Shown: piece after piece, positions 13,105 through 21,835 of the stretch
Position numbering within the stretch: the first letter of the stretch is position 1
Layout of the letters: every line of letters begins with the position of its first letter
NCBI GenBank assembly: GCA_003158505.1
Contig: PMJK01000068.1
Coordinates: forward strand, 7,913 to 31,417
Origin: Holophagaceae bacterium
Lineage (GTDB): Bacteria > Acidobacteriota > Holophagae > Holophagales > Holophagaceae
Reading direction: 5' to 3'
DNA length: 23,505 nucleotides
Made by a program: the position numbers and the translations under genes
The notes under the pieces: model-generated
Database searches by the model: none
The model's input: only the letters and a program-made list of their open reading frames with translations
What the model was told of the DNA's origin: nothing

Positions 13105-15213
13105 ATGCGCTGGATGACGATGTTTTTTTTCGCGATCGTGAGTGTGGCCGCCCTGGCGGATCAGCCCAACGCCACCTTCTCGGCCTTCAACGACTGGCTC
13201 GGGTCGGAGACCCGGGGCGTGCGCATTGGCGCCGATGGCCGCCTGCGCCTGGCCCCGAACCTGCGCCGGGTGGGCCAGCTGCCGGAAGGGGTGATCTGGT
13301 CCGCCGTGTCGGATGGGACCGGCGGCGCCTACCTGTCCGCCGGCACGGACGGCAAGATCTTCCACTACGTGGGTGGACAGGTGAAGCCGCTGGGGCAGGT
13401 GAAAGGCGGCATCGTCTTCGCCCTGGCCCGGCTGGGCCAGGACCTGGTGGTGGCTCCCACCGGGGAAGGCAAGCTGCTCCGCATGACGCCCGCCGGTGAC
13501 GTGAAGCCCTTCGCGGACATCGATGCCCGCATCGTCTGGGCCCTCGCGGTCGAAGGGGACGCGGTGATCGCCGCGGGCGGCGCCGAGAAGGGCGCCGTAC
13601 TCGTGCAGGCCCGGGAAGGCTCCAGCCGTCGTCTGGCGGAGCTGGCGGACGAGACGGCCTTCACGGCCCTGACTCCGGATGGGCAGGGCGGCTGGTACCT
13701 GGGCAGCCACGGCCGGGGTCTGGTCCTGCGCTACAACCGCCAGGGCGATCGCCTGGAAACCCTCATGGATACCAACTTCGAGGAAGTGCGGGCCCTGGCC
13801 GTCGCCGATGGCCAGCTCTACATCGGCGCCGACAACGGACTCACGCCCAAGTTCAGCACGGGTCAGCTGGAGCGCAGGGAAGGCTATCTCCAGGCCGACA
13901 CCTCGGCCGTCACCCGATCCGCCGTCATCCGGCTGGACAAGGATCACGTGCCGGAGACCCTTTGGCAGAGCGCCCAGAGCCAGGTCTATGCGCTGGCCGT
14001 GTGGAAGGGCCAGCTGCTGGTGGCCACGGGCAATCGCTCCCGCCTGTTCTCCCTGCCCCTCGGAAAGTCGCGCGACACGGATCCCTTTGCCGTGGTGCAG
14101 GAACTGGGCACGGCCCAGGCCACGGCCTTTCTGCCCTCGGGCGGGGACCTGCTGGTGGTGGGATCCAACCCGGCCGAATTGCACCTGCTGTCCGAGGCCC
14201 AGGCCACGGAGGGCACGCTGGAATCGAAGATCCTCAAAGGAGAGCCCATCGCGGACTGGGGCCGCGCCTACCTGGAGGCGGAGACGCCGACGGGCACCAA
14301 TGTGGAACTCCAGTTCCGCATCGGTAGCACGGAAACTCCGGACGCCACCTGGAGCCCCTGGACACCGCCGCTGCGCAGCGGCGAGCGGCCCGCCCTGCCC
14401 ACGGCGCGGTTCGCCCAGTTCCGCCTGCGCCTGAGCAGTACCCGGGGCGGCGCGACGCCCATCGTCGAGACCGTGAGCGTCTACTGGGCGCGTCGGAACC
14501 TCGCGCCGGTCTGGGAAGGCGTGGACCTGATGCCACCCGGGCTGGTCATCACCCGGACCGCGCCGCCGGAGGACATCGGCCTGGAACGGATTCCCCTCCA
14601 GACGCAAAAGCTCATTCCCGCCATCGGCTTCATGGGCGCGGAGAAGCGCAGTTTCCGCCGCGGGAGCCAGAGTTGCGTGTTCCGGGTGAACGATCCCAAT
14701 GGGGATGTTCTCCAGTTCAGCATCCGGCTGCTCCCCGATCACGGGGCGCCGATCCTGTTGGAAAAGGCGTGGAAAGAGAAATTCTTCAGCTTCGACACCT
14801 TCCCCATACCCGACGGCCGCTATCGCCTGGAGGTCACGGCCTCAGACGCGCCCTCGGCGCCATTCAACGCGGTCCTCACCAGCACGTGGCGCACGGCGCC
14901 CTTCATCATCAACCACACGCCGCCCGCCATCTCCGAACTCAGCGCCGTGGCCGAGGGCGACGGCATCAGGGTCCGATTCAGGGCCAGGGATGAGACGTCG
15001 ATGCTGAAAGAAGCCGCCATCAGCGCCGACGGGGACCACTGGCTCCAGATCGTGCCGGAGGACCGTGTCTTCGATCAGAAAGAGGAACGGTTCGACGTCC
15101 TCGTGTCCCGCGATGCGATTCGCGGCGATCGCGTGCTGGTGAAGGTCGTGGATCAACACAACAATGAACAAACTGCTGCTGTGACGCTTGGCGCCACAGG
15201 CGCCAAGCGTTAG
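13105..15213 (+). CDS. Secreted beta-propeller-like protein with C-terminal beta-sandwich region
   Basis: A 702-residue protein with a signal peptide (about MTMFFFAIVSVAALA, residues 4-18). Residues 50-430 contain repeated blade-like units such as GGAYLSAGTDGKIFHY, QDLVVAPTGEGKLLRM, DAVIAAGGAEKGAVLV, GGWYLGSHGRGLVLRY, GQLYIGADNG and GQLLVATGNRSRLFSL, the pattern of a WD40/NHL-like propeller. The C-terminal third has fibronectin-like strands (VELQFRIGS, FRLRLSS, YRLEVTASD, RVRFRARD). No catalytic motif is seen. ATG 13105 has GAGGG four bases upstream and starts seven bases after the S55-like stop; ATG 13114 is possible. A binding or scaffolding role with the S55-like protein is inferred. Its last codons form part of a perfect hairpin. 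Confidence 0.75.
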   Translation: MRWMTMFFFAIVSVAALADQPNATFSAFNDWLGSETRGVRIGADGRLRLAPNLRRVGQLPEGVIWSAVSDGTGGAYLSAGTDGKIFHYVGGQVKPLGQVKGGIVFALARLGQDLVVAPTGEGKLLRMTPAGDVKPFADIDARIVWALAVEGDAVIAAGGAEKGAVLVQAREGSSRRLAELADETAFTALTPDGQGGWYLGSHGRGLVLRYNRQGDRLETLMDTNFEEVRALAVADGQLYIGADNGLTPKFSTGQLERREGYLQADTSAVTRSAVIRLDKDHVPETLWQSAQSQVYALAVWKGQLLVATGNRSRLFSLPLGKSRDTDPFAVVQELGTAQATAFLPSGGDLLVVGSNPAELHLLSEAQATEGTLESKILKGEPIADWGRAYLEAETPTGTNVELQFRIGSTETPDATWSPWTPPLRSGERPALPTARFAQFRLRLSSTRGGATPIVETVSVYWARRNLAPVWEGVDLMPPGLVITRTAPPEDIGLERIPLQTQKLIPAIGFMGAEKRSFRRGSQSCVFRVNDPNGDVLQFSIRLLPDHGAPILLEKAWKEKFFSFDTFPIPDGRYRLEVTASDAPSAPFNAVLTSTWRTAPFIINHTPPAISELSAVAEGDGIRVRFRARDETSMLKEAAISADGDHWLQIVPEDRVFDQKEERFDVLVSRDAIRGDRVLVKVVDQHNNEQTAAVTLGATGAKR
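15184..15210. terminator. Perfect triloop hairpin inside the 3' end of the propeller gene
   Basis: ACGCTTGGCGCC (15184-15195), loop ACA, GGCGCCAAGCGT (15199-15210): a 12 bp perfect stem that ends one base before the TAG stop. It is coding (LGATGAKR) on the plus strand and lies 10 bases past the enoyl-CoA hydratase stop on the minus strand, so it can serve both convergent genes. No T-run follows. Confidence 0.55.
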
Positions 15214-15219
15214 CCGAGG

Positions 15220-15996
15220 CTAGAGACCCTTGAACTGCGCCGCGCGCTTCTCCAGGAAGGCGCCCATGCCTTCCTGCATGTCCTGGGTGGCGGCCAGGAG
15301 GCCGAAGAGGGCGGCCTCGTACTGGAGGCCCTGCTCCTGGGGCATCTCAAGGCCCTCGTTCACGGCGGCGAGAGCACTGCGCAGGGCCAGGGGGCCGCGG
15401 GTGAGGATGGTCTTGGCCAGCTTCTCGGCAGCAGCATGGAGGTCGGCCAGGGGCACGACGCGGCTCACGAGGCCCATGCGCAGCGCATCGGCGGCAGGGG
15501 CCATCTCGCCGCTGAGGATCAGGTCCAGGGCCACGCCCTTCCCCACGAGACGGGGCAGGCGCTGAGTGCCGCCGTAGCCCGGGATGATGCCGAGGCTCAC
15601 TTCGGGCAGGCCGAACCGGGCGTTCTCGCTGGCGATGCGGATGTGGCAGGCCAGGGCCAGTTCGCAGCCACCCCCCAGGGCGAAGCCGTTCACCGCGGCG
15701 ATGACGGGCTTGGGGAAGGACTCGATGCGCTGGTAGACCGCCTGGCCGCGGAGCGCCTGCACTCTGGCCCCGGCGGTGTCGAGGGTCTTCAGCTCCGAGA
15801 TGTCGGCGCCCGCCACGAAGGCCTTCTCGCCCGCGCCCGTCAGGACCACCACCCCCACTTCGGCATCCTGTTCGAGATCCGCGAAGACCTGCTCCAACTC
15901 CTTCAGGACCTCGTTGTTCAGGGCGTTGAGCTTCTCGGGGCGGTTGAGGGTGACCCAGGCGATGCGGTCAGTTTTCTCAACGAGGATGAAGGACAT
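15220..15996 (-). CDS. Enoyl-CoA hydratase (crotonase family)
   Basis: A 258-residue crotonase that adds water to trans-2-enoyl-CoA in beta-oxidation or butyrate metabolism. The oxyanion-hole segments AFVAGADI (59-66) and NGFALGGGCELALAC (103-117) are present. The two catalytic glutamates are both kept: Glu112 in GGGCE and Glu132 in FGLPEVSLGIIPGYGGTQRL, 20 residues apart as in rat mitochondrial hydratase. This makes hydratase activity more likely than one of the other crotonase reactions. Length is normal. AGGAG lies six bases before ATG 15996. It is a single-gene unit, divergent from nadC and convergent with the propeller gene. Partner enzymes hbd and acyl-CoA dehydrogenase are in the window but not adjacent. 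Confidence 0.95.
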   Translation of the reverse strand: MSFILVEKTDRIAWVTLNRPEKLNALNNEVLKELEQVFADLEQDAEVGVVVLTGAGEKAFVAGADISELKTLDTAGARVQALRGQAVYQRIESFPKPVIAAVNGFALGGGCELALACHIRIASENARFGLPEVSLGIIPGYGGTQRLPRLVGKGVALDLILSGEMAPAADALRMGLVSRVVPLADLHAAAEKLAKTILTRGPLALRSALAAVNEGLEMPQEQGLQYEAALFGLLAATQDMQEGMGAFLEKRAAQFKGL

Positions 15997-16043
15997 GGGG
16001 GCTCCTGGTTTGGGATGATTGTAGGATGAATGGGGAGAATCAC

Positions 16044-16892
16044 ATGTTTCATCCCCCGCACCCCGAAACCTACCGCGACCAGCTCCGCGCCTTCCTGCGG
16101 GAGGACTGGGGCACCCAGGACTGGACCACGGCGGCGGTGCCGGACCGGCCCATGGTGGCCCGCGTGGTGGCGAAGGGCGAGCTCGTACTGGCCGGGCTGC
16201 CCGTGGCCCAGGAAGTGTTCCGGGTGTCGGACCCGGCCCTTTCGATTTCCCTTCTCGCCGTGGATGGACAGCGTGTGTCCAAGGGCACCGAGGTGCTGCG
16301 CATCGAGGGTTCCAGCCACGGCATTCTGCTGGCCGAGCGGGTGATGCTGAACCTCCTTCAGCGGCTCTCGGGCACCGCCACCCTCACGCGCCGATTCGTG
16401 GACGCCATTGAGGGCACAGGTGCCCGCATTCTCGACACGCGCAAGACCACGCCGGGCCTGAAGCTGCTAGAAAAGTACGCTGTGCGCTGCGGGGGTGGGG
16501 TGAACCACCGGCTGACCCTGGGTGATGGTGTGCTGCTCAAGGAGAATCACCTCGCGGCGGCGGGTGGCGTCCGCGCCGCCGTGGAGGCGGCCCGCCACAG
16601 CGCGCCGAACCTGGTGAAGATCGAAGTCGAGGCGGAGACCCTGGGTCAGCTCAAGGCCTGCCTGGACCTGCCCGATGTGGATGGCGTGCTGCTGGACAAC
16701 ATGACCCTGGACCAGATGCGAGAGGCCGTGGCCCTGCGGGACCGCAGCGGGCGGCGCTTCTTCCTGGAGGCCAGCGGCAACCTCACCCTCGACCGGGCCC
16801 GAGCCGTGGCCGAGACCGGCGTGGACTTCCTCAGCGTCGGGGCCCTCACCCACAGTGCGCCCGCGGTGGATCTCAGTCTTCGGATGGACTGA
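16044..16892 (+). CDS. nadC: Nicotinate-nucleotide diphosphorylase (quinolinate phosphoribosyltransferase)
   Basis: A 282-residue enzyme that converts quinolinate and PRPP to nicotinate mononucleotide, CO2 and pyrophosphate in de novo NAD synthesis. Motifs run in order: AERVMLNLLQRLSGTATLT (97-115), DTRKTTPG (131-138), KYAVRCGGGVNHR (144-156), KENH (166-169), then KIEVE, LLDNM and EASGN, which line the quinolinate and PRPP site. ATG 16044 was chosen because GGGGAG (16032-16037) lies six bases upstream; an in-frame ATG at 16026 would add six residues and has only GTAGG directly before it. nadA and nadB are not in the window. It is divergent from enoyl-CoA hydratase across a 47-base spacer that must hold both promoters. 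Confidence 0.96.
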   Translation: MFHPPHPETYRDQLRAFLREDWGTQDWTTAAVPDRPMVARVVAKGELVLAGLPVAQEVFRVSDPALSISLLAVDGQRVSKGTEVLRIEGSSHGILLAERVMLNLLQRLSGTATLTRRFVDAIEGTGARILDTRKTTPGLKLLEKYAVRCGGGVNHRLTLGDGVLLKENHLAAAGGVRAAVEAARHSAPNLVKIEVEAETLGQLKACLDLPDVDGVLLDNMTLDQMREAVALRDRSGRRFFLEASGNLTLDRARAVAETGVDFLSVGALTHSAPAVDLSLRMD

Positions 16893-16901
16893 CCCTAGAT
16901 G

Positions 16902-16922
16902 CTCCGCCGCTGCGCGGCGGAG
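16902..16922. terminator. Triloop hairpin after nadC
   Basis: CTCCGCCGC (16902-16910), loop TGC, GCGGCGGAG (16914-16922): a 9 bp perfect stem nine bases after the nadC stop. It precedes a second, stronger hairpin. Confidence 0.55.
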
Positions 16923-16927
16923 TTAAT

Positions 16928-16961
16928 TCCAAAACGGGCCCCGAACGGGGCCCGTTTTGGA
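16928..16961. terminator. Strong bidirectional terminator between nadC and the TolC-like gene
   Basis: CCAAAACGGGCCCC (16929-16942) pairs with GGGGCCCGTTTTGG (16947-16960) around a GAAC loop, with one further T-A pair outside (16928, 16961), a 15 bp stem. The A and T tracts in the arms allow termination on either strand. It lies in the 88-base gap between convergent stop codons. Confidence 0.8.
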
Positions 16962-16980
16962 GCAGCAATCAAGGGCTGAA

Positions 16981-18576
16981 CTACTTGACTTCCAGGTGCC
17001 GGGCTTGCAGGAGCCGCCCCACGGCCTGGTCGAAGGCCGTCACGGCATTGGCATAGTTGATCCGGGCCTGCAGCTCGTTGCCTTTGGAGGTGTTGAGGTC
17101 ATTGAGCGCCGTGAGCACGAGGAAGCTGGTGCTCATGCCGTTCTCGAGCTTCTTATGCTCGGCATCGAGGTTCTGTTCCCGGAAGACCCGGGTCTTCTCG
17201 GCCGCGACCACGCCTTTGGCGAGGGAGTCCAGGTTCCGATAGGCCGTGCGGACCTGCAGGATGATGCCCAGTTCCAGGTCGTGGCGGGACAGCTCGCTAC
17301 TCCGGCGGTTGGCCCTGGCCAAAGCCTGATTCCCCCTGGCTGTCTGATTCATGATGGGCAGGGAAAACTGGAGACCCACGGTATAGCCGGGATTCTTGCC
17401 CTGGGCCAGGTCCGAGTTGACGGGGCTGAAGGTGGTGTAGTTATTGGTGCTGCCGTTGTAGGCCACATTGAGGTCCAACTGGGGCAGGATCCGGTTGTTG
17501 GCGGCGGTCTCGAGCGCCCGCTTGGAGAGCAGGTCCAGATCTGCCCCTTTGAGTTCTACGCGGTCGGCCAGGGCCATTTTTTCCGCGGCAGCCTCATCCA
17601 TCTCCATCGGCTTCACGGTCGGCAGGTCCGCAGTATCAAGCGTGGCCGGGCGATCCGGAATGGGATAGATGGTCCGGATGAGAGCGTCCTTGGCATTGGC
17701 AAGGTTGGCCTCGGAGGTAATGATGTCCTGCTCGGCCTGGGCGACGGAGGCGTCGTCCTGGAGCAGGCCCAGGGGAGCCAGCGTGCCGACCTGGACCCGG
17801 GTCGTGTCCTCCTTGAGCTGCTGCTGGGCCAGGGCCAGGGCCACCCGCTTGTTCTCCAGGTCGAGCTTGGCGAAGACCACGGCCCAATAGGCCGACTCCG
17901 TGCTGGCCACCTGGTTGATGATCGCCAGCTGGAAGTTGTAGTCCGCGGCCTTCGAACCATAGCGCGCCACGATCAGGTTGGCGGCCGTCGCATCACGCCC
18001 GAAATTCCGCAGCAGGCTCTGGGTGAACGAGGCGTTGAAGGTGCCTGAATAAGGGTAGGAGGCAACTTCCGTAATGTTGATGGCTGGATTGGGCGGGGTC
18101 GCGCGGCTTTGCATGTTCTGGTTGTAGTAGGAGTAGATGGGGTTGTAGTTCAGCTGGAGGGTGCCGCCCCATTCCGTGGGCTTGGCCAGACCCACGGTCC
18201 AACTCCTGTTGTCGGCGGTCGCGGTGCCGAAGAAGGGGTCCCCGTAGATATCGAAAGTCTTGCCGTCCACGCTGGATTTCGCATGCTGAATGACGAGCCC
18301 GCTGGTGAGTTGCCAATCGAAGACGCCCGCATTGATGGGCACGCCAGCCCGGACAGTCTCCCGGGTCTCCGCCGAGATCTGCACCTGCAGGTTATTCCTC
18401 AGCGAGGCTTCGATGGCGTCCTGCAGGGTCAGGTGGGAGGCGTCCACCTGGGTGTTCGCCGCTTTCGGCACATCCGCCTTGGGCATCTCTAGCTTGGGGG
18501 CATCCGGCTTAGGCGCCGTCTGAGCCACCAAAGAAAAGGCCACCAGGAGGGCCGGATAGATCGGGAGACGCGTCAT
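16981..18576 (-). CDS. TolC-family outer-membrane channel protein
   Basis: A 531-residue outer-membrane efflux or export channel. A signal peptide (MTRLPIYPALLVAFSLVAQ) is followed by a low-complexity Lys/Pro/Asp stretch (APKPDAPKLEMPKADVPKA). The two TolC-type repeats follow: LTLQDAIEASLRNNLQVQIS opens the first, and long helices with Ala/Gln/Leu repeats (LALAQQQLKEDTTRVQVGTLAPLGLLQ; RTAYRNLDSLAKGVVAAEKTRV) form the coiled-coil tunnel. No lipobox is seen. ATG 18576 is preceded by AAGGAG five bases upstream; two in-frame GTG codons directly before it are less likely. No adaptor or inner-membrane pump gene is adjacent, so its transport partner is unknown. Acyl-CoA dehydrogenase lies upstream across a 149-base spacer. 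Confidence 0.9.
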   Translation of the reverse strand: MTRLPIYPALLVAFSLVAQTAPKPDAPKLEMPKADVPKAANTQVDASHLTLQDAIEASLRNNLQVQISAETRETVRAGVPINAGVFDWQLTSGLVIQHAKSSVDGKTFDIYGDPFFGTATADNRSWTVGLAKPTEWGGTLQLNYNPIYSYYNQNMQSRATPPNPAINITEVASYPYSGTFNASFTQSLLRNFGRDATAANLIVARYGSKAADYNFQLAIINQVASTESAYWAVVFAKLDLENKRVALALAQQQLKEDTTRVQVGTLAPLGLLQDDASVAQAEQDIITSEANLANAKDALIRTIYPIPDRPATLDTADLPTVKPMEMDEAAAEKMALADRVELKGADLDLLSKRALETAANNRILPQLDLNVAYNGSTNNYTTFSPVNSDLAQGKNPGYTVGLQFSLPIMNQTARGNQALARANRRSSELSRHDLELGIILQVRTAYRNLDSLAKGVVAAEKTRVFREQNLDAEHKKLENGMSTSFLVLTALNDLNTSKGNELQARINYANAVTAFDQAVGRLLQARHLEVK

Positions 18577-18725
18577 CACCACTCCTTGAACATCAACAAC
18601 AGAGTCGCCACGGGGACAGGGTGCCTACGGACGAGCCCAGGGGCCGGTTTAGATGGGCCCCGGCAATCAGAATGCCTCCCTCGCATGGTGAGGGCAAGCC
18701 GTGTTCCATGCGGGGTGGTAATTGT
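18577..18725. other. Spacer between the acyl-CoA dehydrogenase and TolC-like genes
   Basis: These 149 bases hold no gene that I can support. Two hairpins are visible: GGGGCC (18640-18645) with GGCCCC (18656-18661), and CCCTC (18678-18682) with GAGGG (18690-18694). Neither is followed by a T-run. They could help end the dehydrogenase transcript; the TolC-like promoter must lie here too, but I see no clear -10/-35 pair. Confidence 0.35.
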
Positions 18726-19865
<1,140 letters not shown>

Positions 19866-19888
19866 GGCGACTCCTGGTTTTCATCAGG

Positions 19889-19921
19889 GTACAGGGTTGC
19901 CGGACCGCTGGCGCCCTGTAC
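19889..19921. promoter_or_regulatory. Inverted repeat upstream of acyl-CoA dehydrogenase, candidate operator
   Basis: GTACAGGG (19889-19896) and CCCTGTAC (19914-19921) are perfect 8-base inverted half-sites with a 17-base gap, centred about 40 bases before the start codon. The 133-base spacer to the histidine kinase gene contains nothing else that stands out. A dimeric fatty-acid regulator or a hairpin in the leader are both possible. Confidence 0.35.
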
Positions 19922-19998
19922 TCTTCCAGACCGCAGACCGGGCCCACGGAGAGTCCGGATCACTATGCCCCCCGCTTCAGGTCCGCGGCGGTGGGACC

Positions 19999-21723
19999 TC
20001 AGGGTAGGAGCGGGAACCGCAAGGTGAACAAAGTCCCCTGGTCGGGAACCGAATGGACTTGGATGGAGCCGTTCACGTCCTCCACCAAATGTTTGACCGA
20101 GGCCAGCCCAAGACCCGTCCCTTTGCCGGGAGCCTTCGTGGTGAAGAAGGGCTGGAAGAGGTGTGCAAGTACCTCAGGCGCCATTCCGGACCCGGTGTCA
20201 CCCACTTCCAGACGGACCACAGGTGGGTCAGCCTCAGCCTCCACACGGATCCTCAGGGTGATGGTTCCGCCCTGGGGCATGGCATCCCTTGCATTGCCGA
20301 TGAGGTTCACCAACACCTGTTCGATATGGTTGCGCGATCCGTGGATGAAGGCTGGTCCGCTGCCCAGATCCAGGCTTAGTGATGTCTGACGTGTGAGAAG
20401 CATGCGTAGGATTTTTTCCAGTTTGGAGGTCTCAGCTGCAAGATCTAGGGGACTGAAAGCCTCTTCTTCTTGCCGGGCGAAGGCCATGAGTCGACCCGTG
20501 AGGGCGGTGGACTGGTCGGCCGCCACAAGGATGCGATCCAGGTCCGAGACGGTGGGCGACTTTCCCTCCTCCACATGCGTTCGCGCGAGTTCTGCCTGGA
20601 CCCGGATCCCCGCCAGGGTGTTGTTCAGGTCATGGGCTAGGCCCGCTCCCATGGCCCCCACAGCGTTCATGCGCTCGGTCCGGAGCATGATTCCCTGCAA
20701 ATCTTCCAGGTTCCGGGTTCGGGTCAGGACCCGTTCCTCCAACCGAAATTTGGCGAGTCGAACTTCGCGCAATAACAGGAACTGGCGGAAGAGGAGCAGG
20801 GTGCTGACCAGCACGAACCCGATGAGTTGGTGCAGCAGGTGGCTGTGGTGGAGCAGGGCCGTCAGGATGAGCGTACCCCCTACGGCAGCGAAAGGCAGGT
20901 AGAGCATCACTTCTACGATGTTGTAGGGCAACTCGGGCAGGTCTTCGGGCACCTCGACTGGAATCTCCAGCCAGGCGGCCGCGGCGTAAGTCAGGGGGAT
21001 GACCAGGAGCAGGCCGAATATCCAGGAGGGCTGGAGGACTGCGTTCGCGTCGTAGAGGTAGGAACGCAGGAGCAGGACAGCGGCAACCGTGATCACCGCC
21101 GCAGTAAAGATCCAGCCCAGGGGTCCGCGCACCCGGCGGGGATCCCCGGCCAGGAAGTAGGCCGCGACCCCCCCGATGATGGCCACCCGGATGGAGAGCC
21201 CCATGATCCGCACAAAGACGGGCCAGCGCCCATGATCCCATTCCTGCCAGAGGTTGGTGGTCCAGAGCAGCAGGAACAGGGACCCGGCGAAGATCAGGCC
21301 GCCGAGGACGTCCCGGATCCGGGAACTGCGGTAGGGGGTGCGCTGGAAGGGCCAACTCAGCAGAGCCCAGGCCTGCACGAGGGCGATCACCACCTGGAGC
21401 CCGAAGAATAGCACCTCGGTCAGGGACACCCGGACGAGCGGTGAGGGCGTGAATAGGAGAACCGTGTTCGCGGCAATCCCCCCCAGGATGCTCAGGGCCA
21501 TCAGACGCCAGCCCAGGCGTTCCGGGCCAGGGTCCCGCGATCGCAGAAACAGCAAAGCCAAGGCCACCAGGTTGGCCAGGGCTAGGGCCATGCTGACGAC
21601 CGGCTGGATGAGGTACGAAGGCAGCACTGAGGTCAGGCCACCGAAGGCTGCCATAAGCAATAGGATTCCCGTGACAAGGACCTTGACCCTGTGAGGGACC
21701 TGCACTGGGGTAGAGGGTTTCAT
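19999..21723 (-). CDS. Orphan membrane sensor histidine kinase
   Basis: A 574-residue kinase. Roughly residues 10-320 form about nine or ten membrane helices with no recognisable extracellular sensor domain, so sensing may occur in the membrane. A short coiled-coil leads to the H-box GLAHDLNN with phospho-acceptor His364. The ATP-binding domain has the N-box NLIGNARDA (473-481), G1 DTGSGM (509-514), F-box FQPFFTTK and G2 GKGTGLGLA. The HDLNN form and the ATP domain are typical of the NtrB-like/HPK4 group. No receiver domain is fused and no response regulator is adjacent, so its partner is elsewhere. ATG 21723 has only a poor Shine-Dalgarno (GGTGAG directly before it). Confidence 0.9.
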   Translation of the reverse strand: MKPSTPVQVPHRVKVLVTGILLLMAAFGGLTSVLPSYLIQPVVSMALALANLVALALLFLRSRDPGPERLGWRLMALSILGGIAANTVLLFTPSPLVRVSLTEVLFFGLQVVIALVQAWALLSWPFQRTPYRSSRIRDVLGGLIFAGSLFLLLWTTNLWQEWDHGRWPVFVRIMGLSIRVAIIGGVAAYFLAGDPRRVRGPLGWIFTAAVITVAAVLLLRSYLYDANAVLQPSWIFGLLLVIPLTYAAAAWLEIPVEVPEDLPELPYNIVEVMLYLPFAAVGGTLILTALLHHSHLLHQLIGFVLVSTLLLFRQFLLLREVRLAKFRLEERVLTRTRNLEDLQGIMLRTERMNAVGAMGAGLAHDLNNTLAGIRVQAELARTHVEEGKSPTVSDLDRILVAADQSTALTGRLMAFARQEEEAFSPLDLAAETSKLEKILRMLLTRQTSLSLDLGSGPAFIHGSRNHIEQVLVNLIGNARDAMPQGGTITLRIRVEAEADPPVVRLEVGDTGSGMAPEVLAHLFQPFFTTKAPGKGTGLGLASVKHLVEDVNGSIQVHSVPDQGTLFTLRFPLLP

Positions 21724-21835
21724 CTCACCATCATGGTAGGTGGGGCAACGGAGTCTGGATCGGACGAATTCCTACCGGACCTTAGCAATCAAATCTCCTC
21801 CAGAGAGGTTCAAAAGCTCCCCACCGCCCCGGTGC

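Noticed and set aside
13069..14742. 557-codon open frame antisense to the propeller gene
   Set aside because: The composition is that of a reverse-frame shadow, and the plus-strand gene has a signal peptide and repeated blades.
16929..16960. The long GC-rich palindrome after nadC as an insertion-sequence end or attachment site
   Set aside because: No transposase or integrase gene is nearby, and the position between two facing stop codons with A/T tracts in the arms fits a terminator.
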